A stretch of 64,000 nucleotides of DNA from an uncultured Peptoniphilaceae bacterium (GCA_943912255.1 CALTTP010000003.1:1-64000); one strand, 5' to 3'; shown: positions 38,230-47,594, numbered from the stretch's first letter. Numbers and translations: made by a program. Notes: generated from the sequence alone by a model not told the origin.

Positions 38230-38397
38230 ATGAAAAACAAAATGAGAAAAGACATATCGAAAGGACTTGTTTTAGGAACGGCTTTAGGAATAGTTACAAA
38301 AAACATTAATCTATGGATAGCGGTTGGGCTATTATTGAGTGCTGCGTTAATAAGTCATGAAAATAATAAAAATGGTAAGGATAATAATGGTTGCTAG
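38230..38397 (+). CDS. Small Gly/Ala-rich membrane protein, 55 aa
   Basis: ATG at 38230 after AGGGGGGTTATT opens a 55-residue frame. A basic N terminus (KNKMRKDISK) precedes a glycine-zipper-like stretch (GLVLGTALGIV) and a helix (LWIAVGLLLSAALI), ending in an Asn/Lys-rich tail with a terminal Cys. It is the first gene of the module and shares its promoter with the ABC genes. Family not firmly recognised. A role beside the ABC transporter is an inference from position. Confidence 0.65.
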   Translation: MKNKMRKDISKGLVLGTALGIVTKNINLWIAVGLLLSAALISHENNKNGKDNNGC

Positions 38398-38594
38398 AAT
38401 TGTATTTTACTAAAGTAAATACATAAACTTATTTTATCAGAAACTAGAAGGCTTATATAAAAAATTACGTGTTCAAGATTTCAAGTATTGTAACAAAAAT
38501 TTTATGGTAGGATTATCCGGACTGTATTACTGGAAATTATTAGATTGGGATATGCAAGGAAAATTGGATTTAATATAAAGGAGAAAAATTTAAT

Positions 38595-39308
38595 ATGAAC
38601 GAGAATATCATAGAAACTTATGATCTAGGTAAAAGATTTAAGAGTAAAAAAGCACTCGACGATATTTCCCTAAATATAAAAAGAGGTGCTATCACAGGAT
38701 TATTTGGTGAAAATGGGGCGGGGAAAACAACATTGATGAAACTTGTTACAAACCAACTTAAACCGGATAATGGACAAATAGTTATTAATGATAAACCACT
38801 TGTGTTTAATTCTGAAGTCAATTCAAGCATAGGTTGTTTGCTTGAAAAACCGTCCCTGTATCCTTATTTAACTGCTTCACAACATTTATCGCTTTTTAAT
38901 TTGCTAAATTCTCAAAATCAAGATCACTTTATTAATGAACTAATTGAAGAATATGGATTATCGGATTTTAAAGATACCAAAGCGAAAGGATATTCATTAG
39001 GTATGAAACAAAGACTTGGACTTGCAATGGCTGAACTATTAGGAAGTGAAATATTGATACTTGATGAGCCGTTCAATGGGTTGGATCCAGTAAGTGTAAA
39101 TAAATTTAGAGATCGTATTTTATACTTGAAAAGTAAAGGAATAACCATATTAATATCTAGTCATTTGATTAGGGAGCTTGAAGATCTTATAGATAATTTA
39201 GTGATTATTTCTAAAGGGAAATTAATTAGTTCGATTAGTCTTAAAGATTTTATGAAGGATAAACAAAATTCCCTTGAAAAAGAAATTTTGAAAATAATGG
39301 AGGTATGA
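38595..39308 (+). CDS. ABC transporter ATPase (bacitracin/lantibiotic-export type)
   Basis: A 237-residue ATPase: Walker A GENGAGKTT, Q-loop region, signature YSLGMKQR, Walker B ILILDEPFNGLDP, H loop ISSHLIRELEDL. It resembles BcrA-like ATPases that drive export or immunity to peptide antibiotics. The permease begins 1 nt after its stop. AAAGGAG lies 11 nt before the ATG. It is separated from the small gene by about 200 bp of AT-rich DNA with no recognised gene. Substrate unknown. Confidence 0.88.
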   Translation: MNENIIETYDLGKRFKSKKALDDISLNIKRGAITGLFGENGAGKTTLMKLVTNQLKPDNGQIVINDKPLVFNSEVNSSIGCLLEKPSLYPYLTASQHLSLFNLLNSQNQDHFINELIEEYGLSDFKDTKAKGYSLGMKQRLGLAMAELLGSEILILDEPFNGLDPVSVNKFRDRILYLKSKGITILISSHLIRELEDLIDNLVIISKGKLISSISLKDFMKDKQNSLEKEILKIMEV

Positions 39309-39309
39309 T

Positions 39310-40059
39310 ATGAAAAAATTGTTAAAATTTGAATTGTATAAACTTCAAAAACGAAAAAAGTTTTTAAAAATACTACTAACGGTTATGGCTTTTCAACTGC
39401 TAATGGCAATTTTCATAAAATATAATCCAGATTTTATGAGTTATGAAAAAGGAATTCAATTTTCTTTTCATTCTGCAGTTCTTGTAAATGTGAATATCAT
39501 ATTTTTGGCATGTAGCATATTTTCTGAAGATTTTGAATATTTGACTATTATTCCCATAAAAACTAAATTCCCTGATGTTTTAAAACTTATTTTAGCAAAA
39601 ATGGTTACAGTATTCATAGTGTATGTTGCGTCGTTATTCCTAACGGCATCATTTGCTATGGTTTTATCGATGGTATTATTGAAAATTACTCCTAGCTTTG
39701 GGATGTTTACAGATGCGTTGATTTATAATTTAGCAATGATAATTCCAGTATCTACAATACTTTTGTTACTAGCAATTGTAATCATTTTGACAAGGAAAGA
39801 AAAATCTGGTTTGATTTTGGGAGTAGTAATCTATATGTTGTATGGATTTGGTACTGGTATAAACTTTTTGATAATAAGAAAGTTTCCAATTATAAAATAT
39901 GGTATTGTCAACCTCTTGAACCTATCAAACCAAATTTTGGAGCCGAAATACGCAAATTTAACACAATTAAGCAATGAGGGAATGGTCTTTATACCGATAA
40001 TTTATTTGTTAATTGAGAGTGTAATTTTATACAAATTATCAAAATCTGTAGAGATATAA
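39310..40059 (+). CDS. ABC-2-type transporter permease
   Basis: A 249-residue protein with about six hydrophobic helices and a basic N terminus (KFELYKLQKRKKFLK), the layout of permeases paired with BcrA-like ATPases. It probably forms the membrane channel with the preceding ATPase. The gene ends 19 bp before a remnant of the purine permease. Arg codons CGA and CGT seem more frequent here than around it, a weak hint of foreign origin. Confidence 0.82.
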   Translation: MKKLLKFELYKLQKRKKFLKILLTVMAFQLLMAIFIKYNPDFMSYEKGIQFSFHSAVLVNVNIIFLACSIFSEDFEYLTIIPIKTKFPDVLKLILAKMVTVFIVYVASLFLTASFAMVLSMVLLKITPSFGMFTDALIYNLAMIIPVSTILLLLAIVIILTRKEKSGLILGVVIYMLYGFGTGINFLIIRKFPIIKYGIVNLLNLSNQILEPKYANLTQLSNEGMVFIPIIYLLIESVILYKLSKSVEI

Positions 40060-40078
40060 AAGAAAATAAAGTTTACTT

Positions 40079-40192
40079 ACCTATGTAATTCTAAAGGTTA
40101 CAGGAGTAAAGAAAAAAGAAGTCTCACCACTAATGGTGGTATTGGCCCTAATATTCTTGTTTAAACTCTTGGCAGCTGTAATTTTTAAATAA
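40079..40192 (+). pseudogene. 3' remnant of a second purine permease gene
   Basis: These 38 codons (TYVILKVTGVKKKEVSPLMV through LLAAVIFK and a stop) match the C-terminal end of the permease at 36685-38004 in frame, with about four residue changes. No start or upstream portion remains. The frame begins abruptly just after the ABC permease gene. A separate terminator follows, unlike that of the intact copy, suggesting a once-complete tandem paralogue. Confidence 0.88.
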
Positions 40193-40200
40193 TTAAATTT

Positions 40201-40241
40201 AGCACTCATGGAGTAGGATTTATACTTCATGAGTGCTTTTT
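40201..40241 (+). terminator. Terminator after the permease remnant
   Basis: AGCACTCATG pairs with CATGAGTGCT across a 17-nt loop that can pair further (AGTA/TACT), followed by a T run. It also lies just beyond the convergent pncB stop. Confidence 0.85.
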
Positions 40242-40249
40242 GCTTAAAC

Positions 40250-41704
40250 CTATTTATGTTTTGTCTCTTGTATAAGTTTATTTTTAATATCCCAAACCTT
40301 TTGGGAAAGGTCCACTATATATATATGAGGATAGTCGAATCTTTGAACTTCATCCCATAGGGTGTTTACTTCTGCAATTCTCTTTTCTTTGATTTCCTCT
40401 AGGGTAGGTAGGTTATAGACCAGTTTACCCTCTTTAAAAATCGGGACTAATAATTTTTTAACTTTAAAGTTCTCCAAGGTCTTTCTCTTCCAAGTGTGAA
40501 CTGGGTGGAAGATTTCTAAAGGCTCATTTTCGTCGATTTCTTCGTCATGAAGACATACTAAATCGGCTATGGCCTTATCATCTTCTTTACTATAAAATCT
40601 AAAGACCTGTTTAAAACCAGGTGTTGTTATCTTTTCAACATTTTCGCTGATTTTAATCTTTGGTATTATCTCCCCGTCTTTTTCTGTTGCCACAAGTTTA
40701 TAAACTCCTCCAAAAACTGGATGGGAGGAAGAGGTTATAAGTCTTTCTCCAACTCCGAAGGAGTCCACCTTTGCTCCTTGTTCTAGCATTGCCTTGATTT
40801 TAAATTCATCTAGGGCAGAGGATGCTACGATTTTACAGTCCTCATATCCTGCCTTATCCAATAGTTTTCTAGCCTCTTTTGATAGATAGGCAATGTCTCC
40901 ACTGTCTAGGCGAATCCCCACAGGCCTTTTTCCCATAGGTTTTAGTACTTCGTCAAAGACCTTAATTGCATTGGGGATTCCAGACTTTAAGGTGTCATAG
41001 GTATCCACCAATAGGGTTGTGTCGTTAGGGAAAGTTTCTGCATAGGCTTTAAAGGCCTCATATTCATTTTCAAACATCATAACCCAGGAATGGGCCATGG
41101 TTCCTAGGGCAGGGACTTTAAACAATTTGTCCGTTAAGGTATTTGCAGTTCCCACAACTCCGCCGATATAGGCGGCCCTTGCACCGATGGTTGCAGCGTC
41201 AGCCCCTTGTGCCCTTCTGGAACCAAACTCCATTACGGCTCTTCCATCGGCGGATTTAACAATTCTATTGGCCTTGGTTGCAATTAGAGTTTGGTGGTTA
41301 ATAAGTATTAAGGACATGGTTTCAATTAGCTGAGCTTGAATGGCTGGTCCTCTTACGATAAGTAAGGGTTCATTGGGGAAGATTACATTGCCCTCTTCCA
41401 TGGACCAGATATCGCATTTGAATTCAAAGTTTTCCAAGTATTCAATGAATTCATCAGAAAAGATATTCTTACTTTTAAAATATTCAATATCCTCTTGGTC
41501 AAAATGTAAATTTTCAATGTATTGGATAAATTGTTCCAGTCCTGCAAATATGGCAAATCCTCCATTGTCTGGAACGGATCTAAAATATAGATCGAAATAG
41601 GTTATAGTGTCTTGAATTTTCTCTTTGAGGTAACCGTTTGCCATTGTAAACTCATAAAAATCAGCTAAAATGGACAGGTTACGTTCGTTTTTCCAATTAA
41701 TCAT
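40250..41704 (-). CDS. pncB: Nicotinate phosphoribosyltransferase
   Basis: A 484-residue enzyme making nicotinate mononucleotide from nicotinate and PRPP for NAD salvage. The N terminus has LADFYEFTMANGYL. The phosphoribosyl-binding region carries EFGSRRAQGADAA, followed by VDTYDTLKSGIPNAI and GIRLDSGDIAYL. C-terminal HPVHTWKRKT is typical of the long Firmicute form. The ATG follows AAGGAGG on the minus strand. Monocistronic and divergent from copA. Confidence 0.95.
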   Translation of the reverse strand: MINWKNERNLSILADFYEFTMANGYLKEKIQDTITYFDLYFRSVPDNGGFAIFAGLEQFIQYIENLHFDQEDIEYFKSKNIFSDEFIEYLENFEFKCDIWSMEEGNVIFPNEPLLIVRGPAIQAQLIETMSLILINHQTLIATKANRIVKSADGRAVMEFGSRRAQGADAATIGARAAYIGGVVGTANTLTDKLFKVPALGTMAHSWVMMFENEYEAFKAYAETFPNDTTLLVDTYDTLKSGIPNAIKVFDEVLKPMGKRPVGIRLDSGDIAYLSKEARKLLDKAGYEDCKIVASSALDEFKIKAMLEQGAKVDSFGVGERLITSSSHPVFGGVYKLVATEKDGEIIPKIKISENVEKITTPGFKQVFRFYSKEDDKAIADLVCLHDEEIDENEPLEIFHPVHTWKRKTLENFKVKKLLVPIFKEGKLVYNLPTLEEIKEKRIAEVNTLWDEVQRFDYPHIYIVDLSQKVWDIKNKLIQETKHK

Positions 41705-41791
41705 TACAGCCTCCTTATGGGTATATTTATATTATACGACATTACAACCCTTTTTGTTAGTTTGTTAAAGGTGTATAATAGAGATAGAGAC

Positions 41792-41806
41792 CGATAATTG
41801 TTATCA
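41792..41806 (+). promoter_or_regulatory. Fur/PerR/Zur-like 7-1-7 box upstream of copA
   Basis: CGATAATTGTTATCA matches TGATAATNATTATCA at 12 of 14 defined bases. It lies between a TATAAT (41775-41780) and the copA ribosome site. Confidence 0.5.
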
Positions 41807-41831
41807 AATTGTTATGATAGGAGGTAATTCT

Positions 41832-44180
41832 TTGAAAAAACTTAATATAGAAGTACAGGGAATGACTTGTGAAGCTTGTTCTGCAAGAATTGAAAAGGTC
41901 CTTTCTAAAATGCCTCAGGTCTCAGAAGTCAATGTAAATTCTGTTACAGGGTTGGCTACTGTGACTTTAAATAACGAGGAAGATTTAAAGGCAATCCCTG
42001 AAAAAATAGAGAAAGTAGGCTATGAAGTGCCTACAGAAACAGTGAAACTTGATATACAGGGCATGAGCTGTGAAGCTTGCTCTGCAAGGATCGAAAAGAT
42101 GTTAAATAGACTACCTATTGAGGAGGCGGTGGTTAATTCCATTTCCAATTCTGGTACTGTTAGATTTAAAAATGGTATTGTCACCGAAGAAGAGATAGTT
42201 AATCAAATTGAAAAGGCAGGTTACTCCGGCAAGGTAATTAGAGATGAGGATAATGTAATCAATAGAGATGAGGAGGAGTTAAAGGGACTTAAAAGGGATT
42301 TAATCATCTCCATAATCTTTACCATTCCACTTTTTTCTGCCATGTTCTTTCATATGGCAGGGATTCATACTCCTTTATCCAATGGCTGGGTACAGTTACT
42401 TTTAGCAATACCTGTTCAATTTTATATTGGTAGAAGATTTTATAAAGGTGCTTTCAACTCCATAAGAGGTGGAGGAGCTAATATGGATGTTCTCATAGTT
42501 ATGGGAACTTCTGCAGCTTTTTTCTTCTCCCTTTACCATACCATTATTGGTTCTCCCGACCTTTACTATGAGTCCTCTGCCGTTATTATCACTTTGATAC
42601 TTCTAGGGAAGTTCTTTGAAAAACGTGCCAAGACTAGAACTACTGATGCCATTAACAAGTTAATGGAACTTCAGGCAAAGACTGCTGTAGTTGAAAGAGA
42701 CGGAGAAAAGCTAGAGATACCTGTGGAAGAAGTGGTAATAGGCGATATTATTGATGTAAAGCCAGGAGAAAAAATACCGGTGGATGGAAATATCCTATCT
42801 GGAAATACAAATATAGATGAATCTATGATTACAGGAGAATCCATTCCTGTTGAAAAGGTTCCAGGGGATTCGGTAATTGGTGGGACAATTAATAAAAATG
42901 GCTTTATTAAGTTTGAAGCCTCTAAGGTAGGCAAGGACACCATGCTATCCCAAATAGTAAAACTAGTGGAAGAGGCTCAAGGTCATAAGGCTCCTGTTCA
43001 ACGATTGGCAGATAAGATATCTGGAGTCTTTGTACCTTCTGTAATCATAATAGCTCTAGTGACCTTTGTACTGACTTGGATATTTAAAAAGTCCATGGAT
43101 GCTGCTGTAATGCATGCGGTAGCCGTTTTAGTAATAGCCTGTCCATGTTCTTTGGGACTGGCAACTCCAACGGCTATTATGGTAGGAACTGGTAGAGGTG
43201 CAAGCCTTGGTATATTGATAAAGTCCGGGGAGTACTTGGAAAGAGCATGTAATATAGACGCATGTGTCTTTGATAAGACAGGAACTCTTACTAAGGGAGA
43301 GCCATTGGTTCAAAGTGTGAACAACTACTCCAATATGACTGAGGAAGACTTTTTAAAGGTGTTTTCATCACTGGAAAGTGCATCGGAACATCCCTTAGGA
43401 GAAGCAGTTGTAAAATACGCTAAGGAAAAGGGAATTTCTGGTTTAGAGGTAGAAGAGTTCAATTCTTTGACGGGAATGGGCGTTGAAGGAAAGATTAAGG
43501 ATATAAAGTACTATATTGGTAGTAAGAAGTTAATGGAAGAAAAGAAAGTCTCCTTTGACTCTAAGGTTATTGAAGCTTTTCAAGAAAAAGGGGAAACCCC
43601 TCTTATGCTCTTTGACCAGGAGAAGCTTTTAGGGATAATTTCCGTTGCCGATGAGATTAAGGAAAGTTCAAAAACTGCCATAGAAAAACTTCATAAAATG
43701 GGTATAGAAATATATATGATTACTGGGGATAGTTTAAAGACAGCTAAGGCTATTGGAAGTGAACTTGCCATAGAAAAGGTGTTTGCAGAGGTATTACCTG
43801 AAGACAAGTCTGATAAGATTAAGGAAATTAAAGGTCAAGATAAGGTTGTAGCCATGGTAGGAGATGGAATTAACGATGCTCCAGCATTGGCAGAGGCAGA
43901 TATTGGATTTGCCATTGGAACTGGTACGGATGTTGCCATTGAAGCTTCGGATATAACCATAATAAATGGAGATATAAACTCTGTGGCAAAGGCCATTGAA
44001 TTATCTAAAAGGACTATGAGGACCATTAAACAAAATCTTTTCTGGGCGTTTTTCTACAATGTCATAGGTATACCTATTGCGGCTTTAGGATTTTTAAATC
44101 CTATGATTGCAGGGGCTGCCATGGCTTTCAGTTCTGTTTCCGTAGTTACAAACTCTCTTAGACTTAAGAGTTTTAAATAA
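41832..44180 (+). CDS. copA: Copper-translocating P-type ATPase CopA
   Basis: A 782-residue P1B ATPase exporting Cu(I). Two N-terminal heavy-metal domains (GMTCEAC and GMSCEAC) are followed by membrane helices and the A domain ([11 protein letters not shown]). The CPC metal site is in [13 protein letters not shown] (about 436), then the phosphorylated Asp in DKTGTLTKG (about 480), the HP motif in SEHPLGEA and [10 protein letters not shown]. The TTG start at 41832 follows GGAGGT at proper spacing; an ATG 18 nt upstream would put that site inside the gene. copZ follows 12 nt downstream. Confidence 0.95.
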   Translation: MKKLNIEVQGMTCEACSARIEKVLSKMPQVSEVNVNSVTGLATVTLNNEEDLKAIPEKIEKVGYEVPTETVKLDIQGMSCEACSARIEKMLNRLPIEEAVVNSISNSGTVRFKNGIVTEEEIVNQIEKAGYSGKVIRDEDNVINRDEEELKGLKRDLIISIIFTIPLFSAMFFHMAGIHTPLSNGWVQLLLAIPVQFYIGRRFYKGAFNSIRGGGANMDVLIVMGTSAAFFFSLYHTIIGSPDLYYESSAVIITLILLGKFFEKRAKTRTTDAINKLMELQAKTAVVERDGEKLEIPVEEVVIGDIIDVKPGEKIPVDGNILSGNTNIDESMITGESIPVEKVPGDSVIGGTINKNGFIKFEASKVGKDTMLSQIVKLVEEAQGHKAPVQRLADKISGVFVPSVIIIALVTFVLTWIFKKSMDAAVMHAVAVLVIACPCSLGLATPTAIMVGTGRGASLGILIKSGEYLERACNIDACVFDKTGTLTKGEPLVQSVNNYSNMTEEDFLKVFSSLESASEHPLGEAVVKYAKEKGISGLEVEEFNSLTGMGVEGKIKDIKYYIGSKKLMEEKKVSFDSKVIEAFQEKGETPLMLFDQEKLLGIISVADEIKESSKTAIEKLHKMGIEIYMITGDSLKTAKAIGSELAIEKVFAEVLPEDKSDKIKEIKGQDKVVAMVGDGINDAPALAEADIGFAIGTGTDVAIEASDITIINGDINSVAKAIELSKRTMRTIKQNLFWAFFYNVIGIPIAALGFLNPMIAGAAMAFSSVSVVTNSLRLKSFK

Positions 44181-44192
44181 ATGGAGGTAAAA

Positions 44193-44402
44193 ATGAATAC
44201 AATATTGATAGTAGATGGGATGACTTGTTCCCACTGTGAATCATCAGTTACAAAGGCTTTAACAGATGTTTCTGGTGTAAGCAATGTAGATGTAAATTTA
44301 GAAACTAAGGAAGTAAATGTAGAACACTCTGAAGATGTAAACAAGGAAAGTTTAAAGGAAGCCGTTGAAGACATTGGATTTGATGTTTCCGAGATAAAAT
44401 AA
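44193..44402 (+). CDS. copZ: Copper chaperone CopZ
   Basis: A 69-residue single heavy-metal-associated domain with VDGMTCSHCESSV, which binds Cu(I) and hands it to CopA. The ATG at 44193 follows GGAGG. An in-frame ATG at 44181 precedes that site and is rejected. The gene ends at a terminator closing the copAZ operon. Confidence 0.94.
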   Translation: MNTILIVDGMTCSHCESSVTKALTDVSGVSNVDVNLETKEVNVEHSEDVNKESLKEAVEDIGFDVSEIK

Positions 44403-44430
44403 ATTGCAATTAAACAAATGTTGTTTAAGG

Positions 44431-44464
44431 AAAAGGGGCCATGTAGGGTACATGGCTCTTTTTA
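44431..44464 (+). terminator. copAZ terminator
   Basis: GGGGCCATGTA pairs with TACATGGCTCT around GGG, followed by a T run. Confidence 0.9.
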
Positions 44465-44530
44465 TGTAATTTATTAAGTGGTTAGAATGCATTTGTTTTG
44501 ATTATATTAATCCTCTATTGATAATTGGGG

Positions 44531-44559
44531 TTGACAGATTAGATAATTTTTGATGTAAT
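44531..44559 (+). promoter_or_regulatory. Promoter of carD
   Basis: TTGACA, exactly 17 nt, TGTAAT. Confidence 0.75.
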
Positions 44560-44612
44560 AATATGTTTACCAAATTTGAAATATGGACTATAATAATAGT
44601 AGAGGTGAAAAA

Positions 44613-45092
44613 ATGTTTGAAATTGGAGATAAAATTGTCTATCCAATGCATGGTGCAGGAGTTATTGTAGAAAGGACTTTGAAAACCATACTTGGAGTTG
44701 AAAAAGAATACTTTATTCTGCTGATTCCAGTAGGGGAAATGAAGATTTCTGTGCCTATTGATAAGATAAATGACGTAGGAATAAGGGACATCGTTAATAA
44801 GCCTGACTTAAAAGAAGTTATAGATACTTTAAAGCTTAAGGATGTGGAGATAACTTCAAATTGGAACGCAAGATATAGGGAAAATCTTGAGAAGTTGAGA
44901 AGTGGAGTTCTTATAGACATTGCTGAAGTTTTTAGAGATCTCTATACTTTGGATTTGGATAGAGGTTTGTCCATGGCGGAGAAAAAACTTTTACACACTT
45001 CGAAAAAAATGCTTATCTCTGAACTATCGGTAGTGGGAGAAAAAAATGTTGCTGAGGTAGAAAAGGACGTTTTAAGTATTTTTCAAGAATAA
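44613..45092 (+). CDS. CarD family transcriptional regulator
   Basis: A 159-residue protein with an N-terminal CarD/TRCF RNA-polymerase-interaction domain (FEIGDKIVYPMHGAGVIVE, ILLIPVGEMKISVP) and an alpha-helical C-terminal half. Family members bind the RNAP beta subunit and stabilise open complexes, often at rRNA promoters. The ATG at 44613 follows GAGGTGA. It heads the conserved clostridial order carD-yacL-ispD-ispF. Confidence 0.92.
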   Translation: MFEIGDKIVYPMHGAGVIVERTLKTILGVEKEYFILLIPVGEMKISVPIDKINDVGIRDIVNKPDLKEVIDTLKLKDVEITSNWNARYRENLEKLRSGVLIDIAEVFRDLYTLDLDRGLSMAEKKLLHTSKKMLISELSVVGEKNVAEVEKDVLSIFQE

Positions 45093-45127
45093 TTTTTTAT
45101 AATATTTTTAGAAAGGAGGTTGTGCAC

Positions 45128-46210
45128 TTGGCTAGAAGAGTGGTCAATCTTATGATGACTCTATTGGGAGGTATTTTTGGCTTTACCATTGTATATCTAT
45201 TGGATAAGGCAAAGCTTATTTCAGACCTTTCAAAGAATTGGAGAATCGGGATCTATGCTATTGGTATTATAATTTTTTCTATTGTTTTTTATAATTTTTT
45301 CCCGAAGATGTTAAAGAGTGTGGAAAATTCCACTGAAAAAGCATCTACTTATCTTAAGAAACTTTCAATTTCAGAGCTTGTTTCCATAGCAATCGGAATG
45401 ATTATAGGTTTATTTGTAGCTTTTCTTATATCTATGCTTATCATTCAAATTAAATTACCCTTTGTAGGAAACGTTCCCTTTGTCATTGTTTCAATTGTTA
45501 TCTACATTGCCCTAGGTTATATGGGAATGAAGCTGGGAATGCAAAGATTTAAGGAATCTGGAAGTTTTTTTGAGAAGATAAAATCCGGAATTGAAAAGCC
45601 AGCAAAGGAAATTACTGGAGATTATATTAAAATATTGGATACTTCTGTAATCATCGACGGTAGAATTAAGGATATTCTGGAAGCGGGATTTATCGATGGA
45701 AAGATTATCATTCCAATCTTCGTCTTGGAAGAACTACAACATATTGCCGATTCTGACAATGATTTGCGTAGGAAAAAGGGACGTAGGGGACTTGATATAC
45801 TAAATATGATTCAAAACGATTCTAAACTTCCTGTAGAGGTTTCTCATAAGAGATATAGAGAAATTAAAGATGTGGACTCAAAGCTTTTGCAACTTGCTAA
45901 GGATGTGGGAGGAAAACTTGTTACAAATGACTACAACTTAAATAAGGTTGCGGCTGTGAGAAAGGTTGAGGTTCTAAATATCAATGAATTGGCAAATGCT
46001 ATGAAGCCCATTGTAATTCCAGGGGAACAGATGACAGTGACAATTATTAAGGACGGAAAAGAATCCAATCAAGGTTTAGCATACTTAGTAGATGGTACCA
46101 TGGTGGTCGTTGAAGACGGTAAGAGATATATTGGAAAGACAGTAGATACTACTGTAACTTCAGTGCTTCAAACTGCAGCAGGTAAGATGATCTTTGTAAG
46201 GATCAATTAA
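45128..46210 (+). CDS. PIN/TRAM-domain membrane protein (YacL family)
   Basis: A 360-residue protein. Four hydrophobic segments span about 7-130, followed by a PIN nuclease domain (ILDTSVIIDGRIKDI, EELQHIAD, DLRRKKGRRGLD, LVTNDYNL) and a C-terminal TRAM domain (GLAYLVDGTMVVVEDGKRY). The TTG start at 45128 is chosen because AAAGGAGG lies 7-8 nt upstream. A GTG at 45122 is too close to that site. It is probably a membrane-bound RNase of unknown target, 35 nt after carD. Confidence 0.9.
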   Translation: MARRVVNLMMTLLGGIFGFTIVYLLDKAKLISDLSKNWRIGIYAIGIIIFSIVFYNFFPKMLKSVENSTEKASTYLKKLSISELVSIAIGMIIGLFVAFLISMLIIQIKLPFVGNVPFVIVSIVIYIALGYMGMKLGMQRFKESGSFFEKIKSGIEKPAKEITGDYIKILDTSVIIDGRIKDILEAGFIDGKIIIPIFVLEELQHIADSDNDLRRKKGRRGLDILNMIQNDSKLPVEVSHKRYREIKDVDSKLLQLAKDVGGKLVTNDYNLNKVAAVRKVEVLNINELANAMKPIVIPGEQMTVTIIKDGKESNQGLAYLVDGTMVVVEDGKRYIGKTVDTTVTSVLQTAAGKMIFVRIN

Positions 46211-46290
46211 AAGCTTTACTTTTTGTAATGCATTAAGTAAAATAATAATTAGACAATATGAAATTTTCATTTATAAACCTTTCTACCACT

Positions 46291-46331
46291 GAAAATCGCA
46301 CTGTGAATTTTTACAGTGCGATTTTCTTTTG
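46291..46331 (+). terminator. Terminator of the carD-yacL unit
   Basis: AAAATCGCACTGT pairs perfectly with ACAGTGCGATTTT around GAATTTTT, followed by a T-rich run. Confidence 0.9.
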
Positions 46332-46375
46332 TAAAATTCCTGTCTATTCAATAAGTACTTCCTTTAACACTCATA

Positions 46376-46391
46376 TGGTATAATTTTCATA
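46376..46391 (+). promoter_or_regulatory. Extended -10 directly before ispD
   Basis: TGGTATAAT (46376-46384) ends 6 nt before the ATG at 46391. No Shine-Dalgarno and no good -35 are visible. A transcript starting about 7 nt after the -10 would be leaderless. Confidence 0.5.
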
Positions 46392-47095
46392 TGGATAGAA
46401 AAAACTTAGATAAACATATTTCTGTTATTATAACGGCTGCTGGCTCTGGTATGAGAATGGGGTCACTGGTGCCGAAACAATTTTTAAAACTGAATAATAA
46501 GGAGATTATTTACCGAACTGTAAGTAAGTTCTTTCATTTGGATTATATAAAGGAGATTGTTATAGTTGTCGCCCAAGAAGAGATAGATAGGTGTAAGAAA
46601 ATCTTAGAGGACTTTAAAATTAAACTAAAATTTGCCAAGGGTGGAAAAACTAGGGAAGAGTCTACTTATAACGGATTGATGATGGTCTCTGACAACACGG
46701 ATATTGTTTTAACCCATGATGGAGTTAGGCCCTTTGTCACAGAAAAGGTAATAAAAGGGGCAATAGAGGAGTTGTCGCAGGACAATGCCATAGTGGTTTG
46801 TGTTCCTGCAAAGGATACTATAAAAAATGCCAAGGATGGTTACATTGCCTATACTCCCAATAGATCAGAGCTTTACAATGCTCAAACTCCTCAGGTCTTT
46901 AATAAGAGGCTATTAGTTGAAGGCTATGAAAAGGCCCTTAGAGAAAAGATTAAGGTTACAGATGATTCTTCCTTAATGGAGGTAATTGGTCAACCAGTTA
47001 AGATATATATTGGAGAGTATGACAATATTAAGATCACCACCAAAGAGGATTTGATAATAGGTGAAATTTTGGCAAAATTGGAGGACGAAAGTTGA
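46391..47095 (+). CDS. ispD: 2-C-methyl-D-erythritol 4-phosphate cytidylyltransferase
   Basis: A 234-residue enzyme of the MEP isoprenoid pathway that couples CTP to methylerythritol 4-phosphate. CTP-binding motif ITAAGSGMRMGSLVPKQFL, then THDGVRPFV and NAQTPQVF. The first ATG gives a somewhat long N terminus (homologues begin near VIITAAG), has no ribosome site and lies 6 nt after a -10 motif. The last four bases overlap ispF. Confidence 0.95.
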   Translation: MDRKNLDKHISVIITAAGSGMRMGSLVPKQFLKLNNKEIIYRTVSKFFHLDYIKEIVIVVAQEEIDRCKKILEDFKIKLKFAKGGKTREESTYNGLMMVSDNTDIVLTHDGVRPFVTEKVIKGAIEELSQDNAIVVCVPAKDTIKNAKDGYIAYTPNRSELYNAQTPQVFNKRLLVEGYEKALREKIKVTDDSSLMEVIGQPVKIYIGEYDNIKITTKEDLIIGEILAKLEDES

Positions 47096-47565
47096 GAATT
47101 GGTTTTGGTTATGATGTTCATAGATTAGTTGAAAATAGAGATTTTATCCTTGGAGGTAAGAAAATAGAATATGACTTTGGTCTTCTTGGTCATTCTGATG
47201 CAGATGTGTTAGTCCATGCAGTTATGGATGGAATCCTTGGAGCTTTGGCCATGGGGGATATTGGAAAGTTGTTTCCTGATACTGATATGGCCTATAAAGA
47301 CATAGATTCCATGGTGTTATTAGATAGGGTTTACAAGGTGATGGATGATAAGGGATTTAAAATTGGAAATCTAGATTGTACCGTTGCCTGTGAAATGCCT
47401 AAACTTTCACCTCATATAGAGGATATGAGGTTGAATATAGGAAACGCCCTTAGAACTTCCTTTGAAAATATTTCTATAAAAGCTACAACCACTGAAGAAA
47501 TGGGGTTTGAGGGAAGAAAAGAAGGGGTTTCAGCATATTGTGTGGTTCTTCTTGAAAAGAAGTAG
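47092..47565 (+). CDS. ispF: 2-C-methyl-D-erythritol 2,4-cyclodiphosphate synthase
   Basis: A 157-residue enzyme catalysing the cyclisation step of the MEP pathway. Zn ligands lie in MRIGFGYDVHRL (D8, H10) and LGHSDADV (H42), with TTTEEMGFEGRKEG near the C terminus. The TTG start overlaps the ispD TGA stop, a coupled start/stop. ispE must lie elsewhere. Confidence 0.95.
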   Translation: MRIGFGYDVHRLVENRDFILGGKKIEYDFGLLGHSDADVLVHAVMDGILGALAMGDIGKLFPDTDMAYKDIDSMVLLDRVYKVMDDKGFKIGNLDCTVACEMPKLSPHIEDMRLNIGNALRTSFENISIKATTTEEMGFEGRKEGVSAYCVVLLEKK

Positions 47566-47594
47566 TTGAAAAACTTTAATAAAAGTGTTAGAGT
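47566..47594 (+). promoter_or_regulatory. Possible promoter of the metK leader
   Basis: TTGAAA, 17 nt, TAGAGT with an extended -10 TG, starting right after the ispF stop. Confidence 0.45.

Noticed and set aside
37891..40197. Integration (att) repeats of a mobile element
   Set aside because: No integrase, transposase or excisionase lies between the copies, and the roughly 92 percent identity suits an old paralogue better than a fresh integration.
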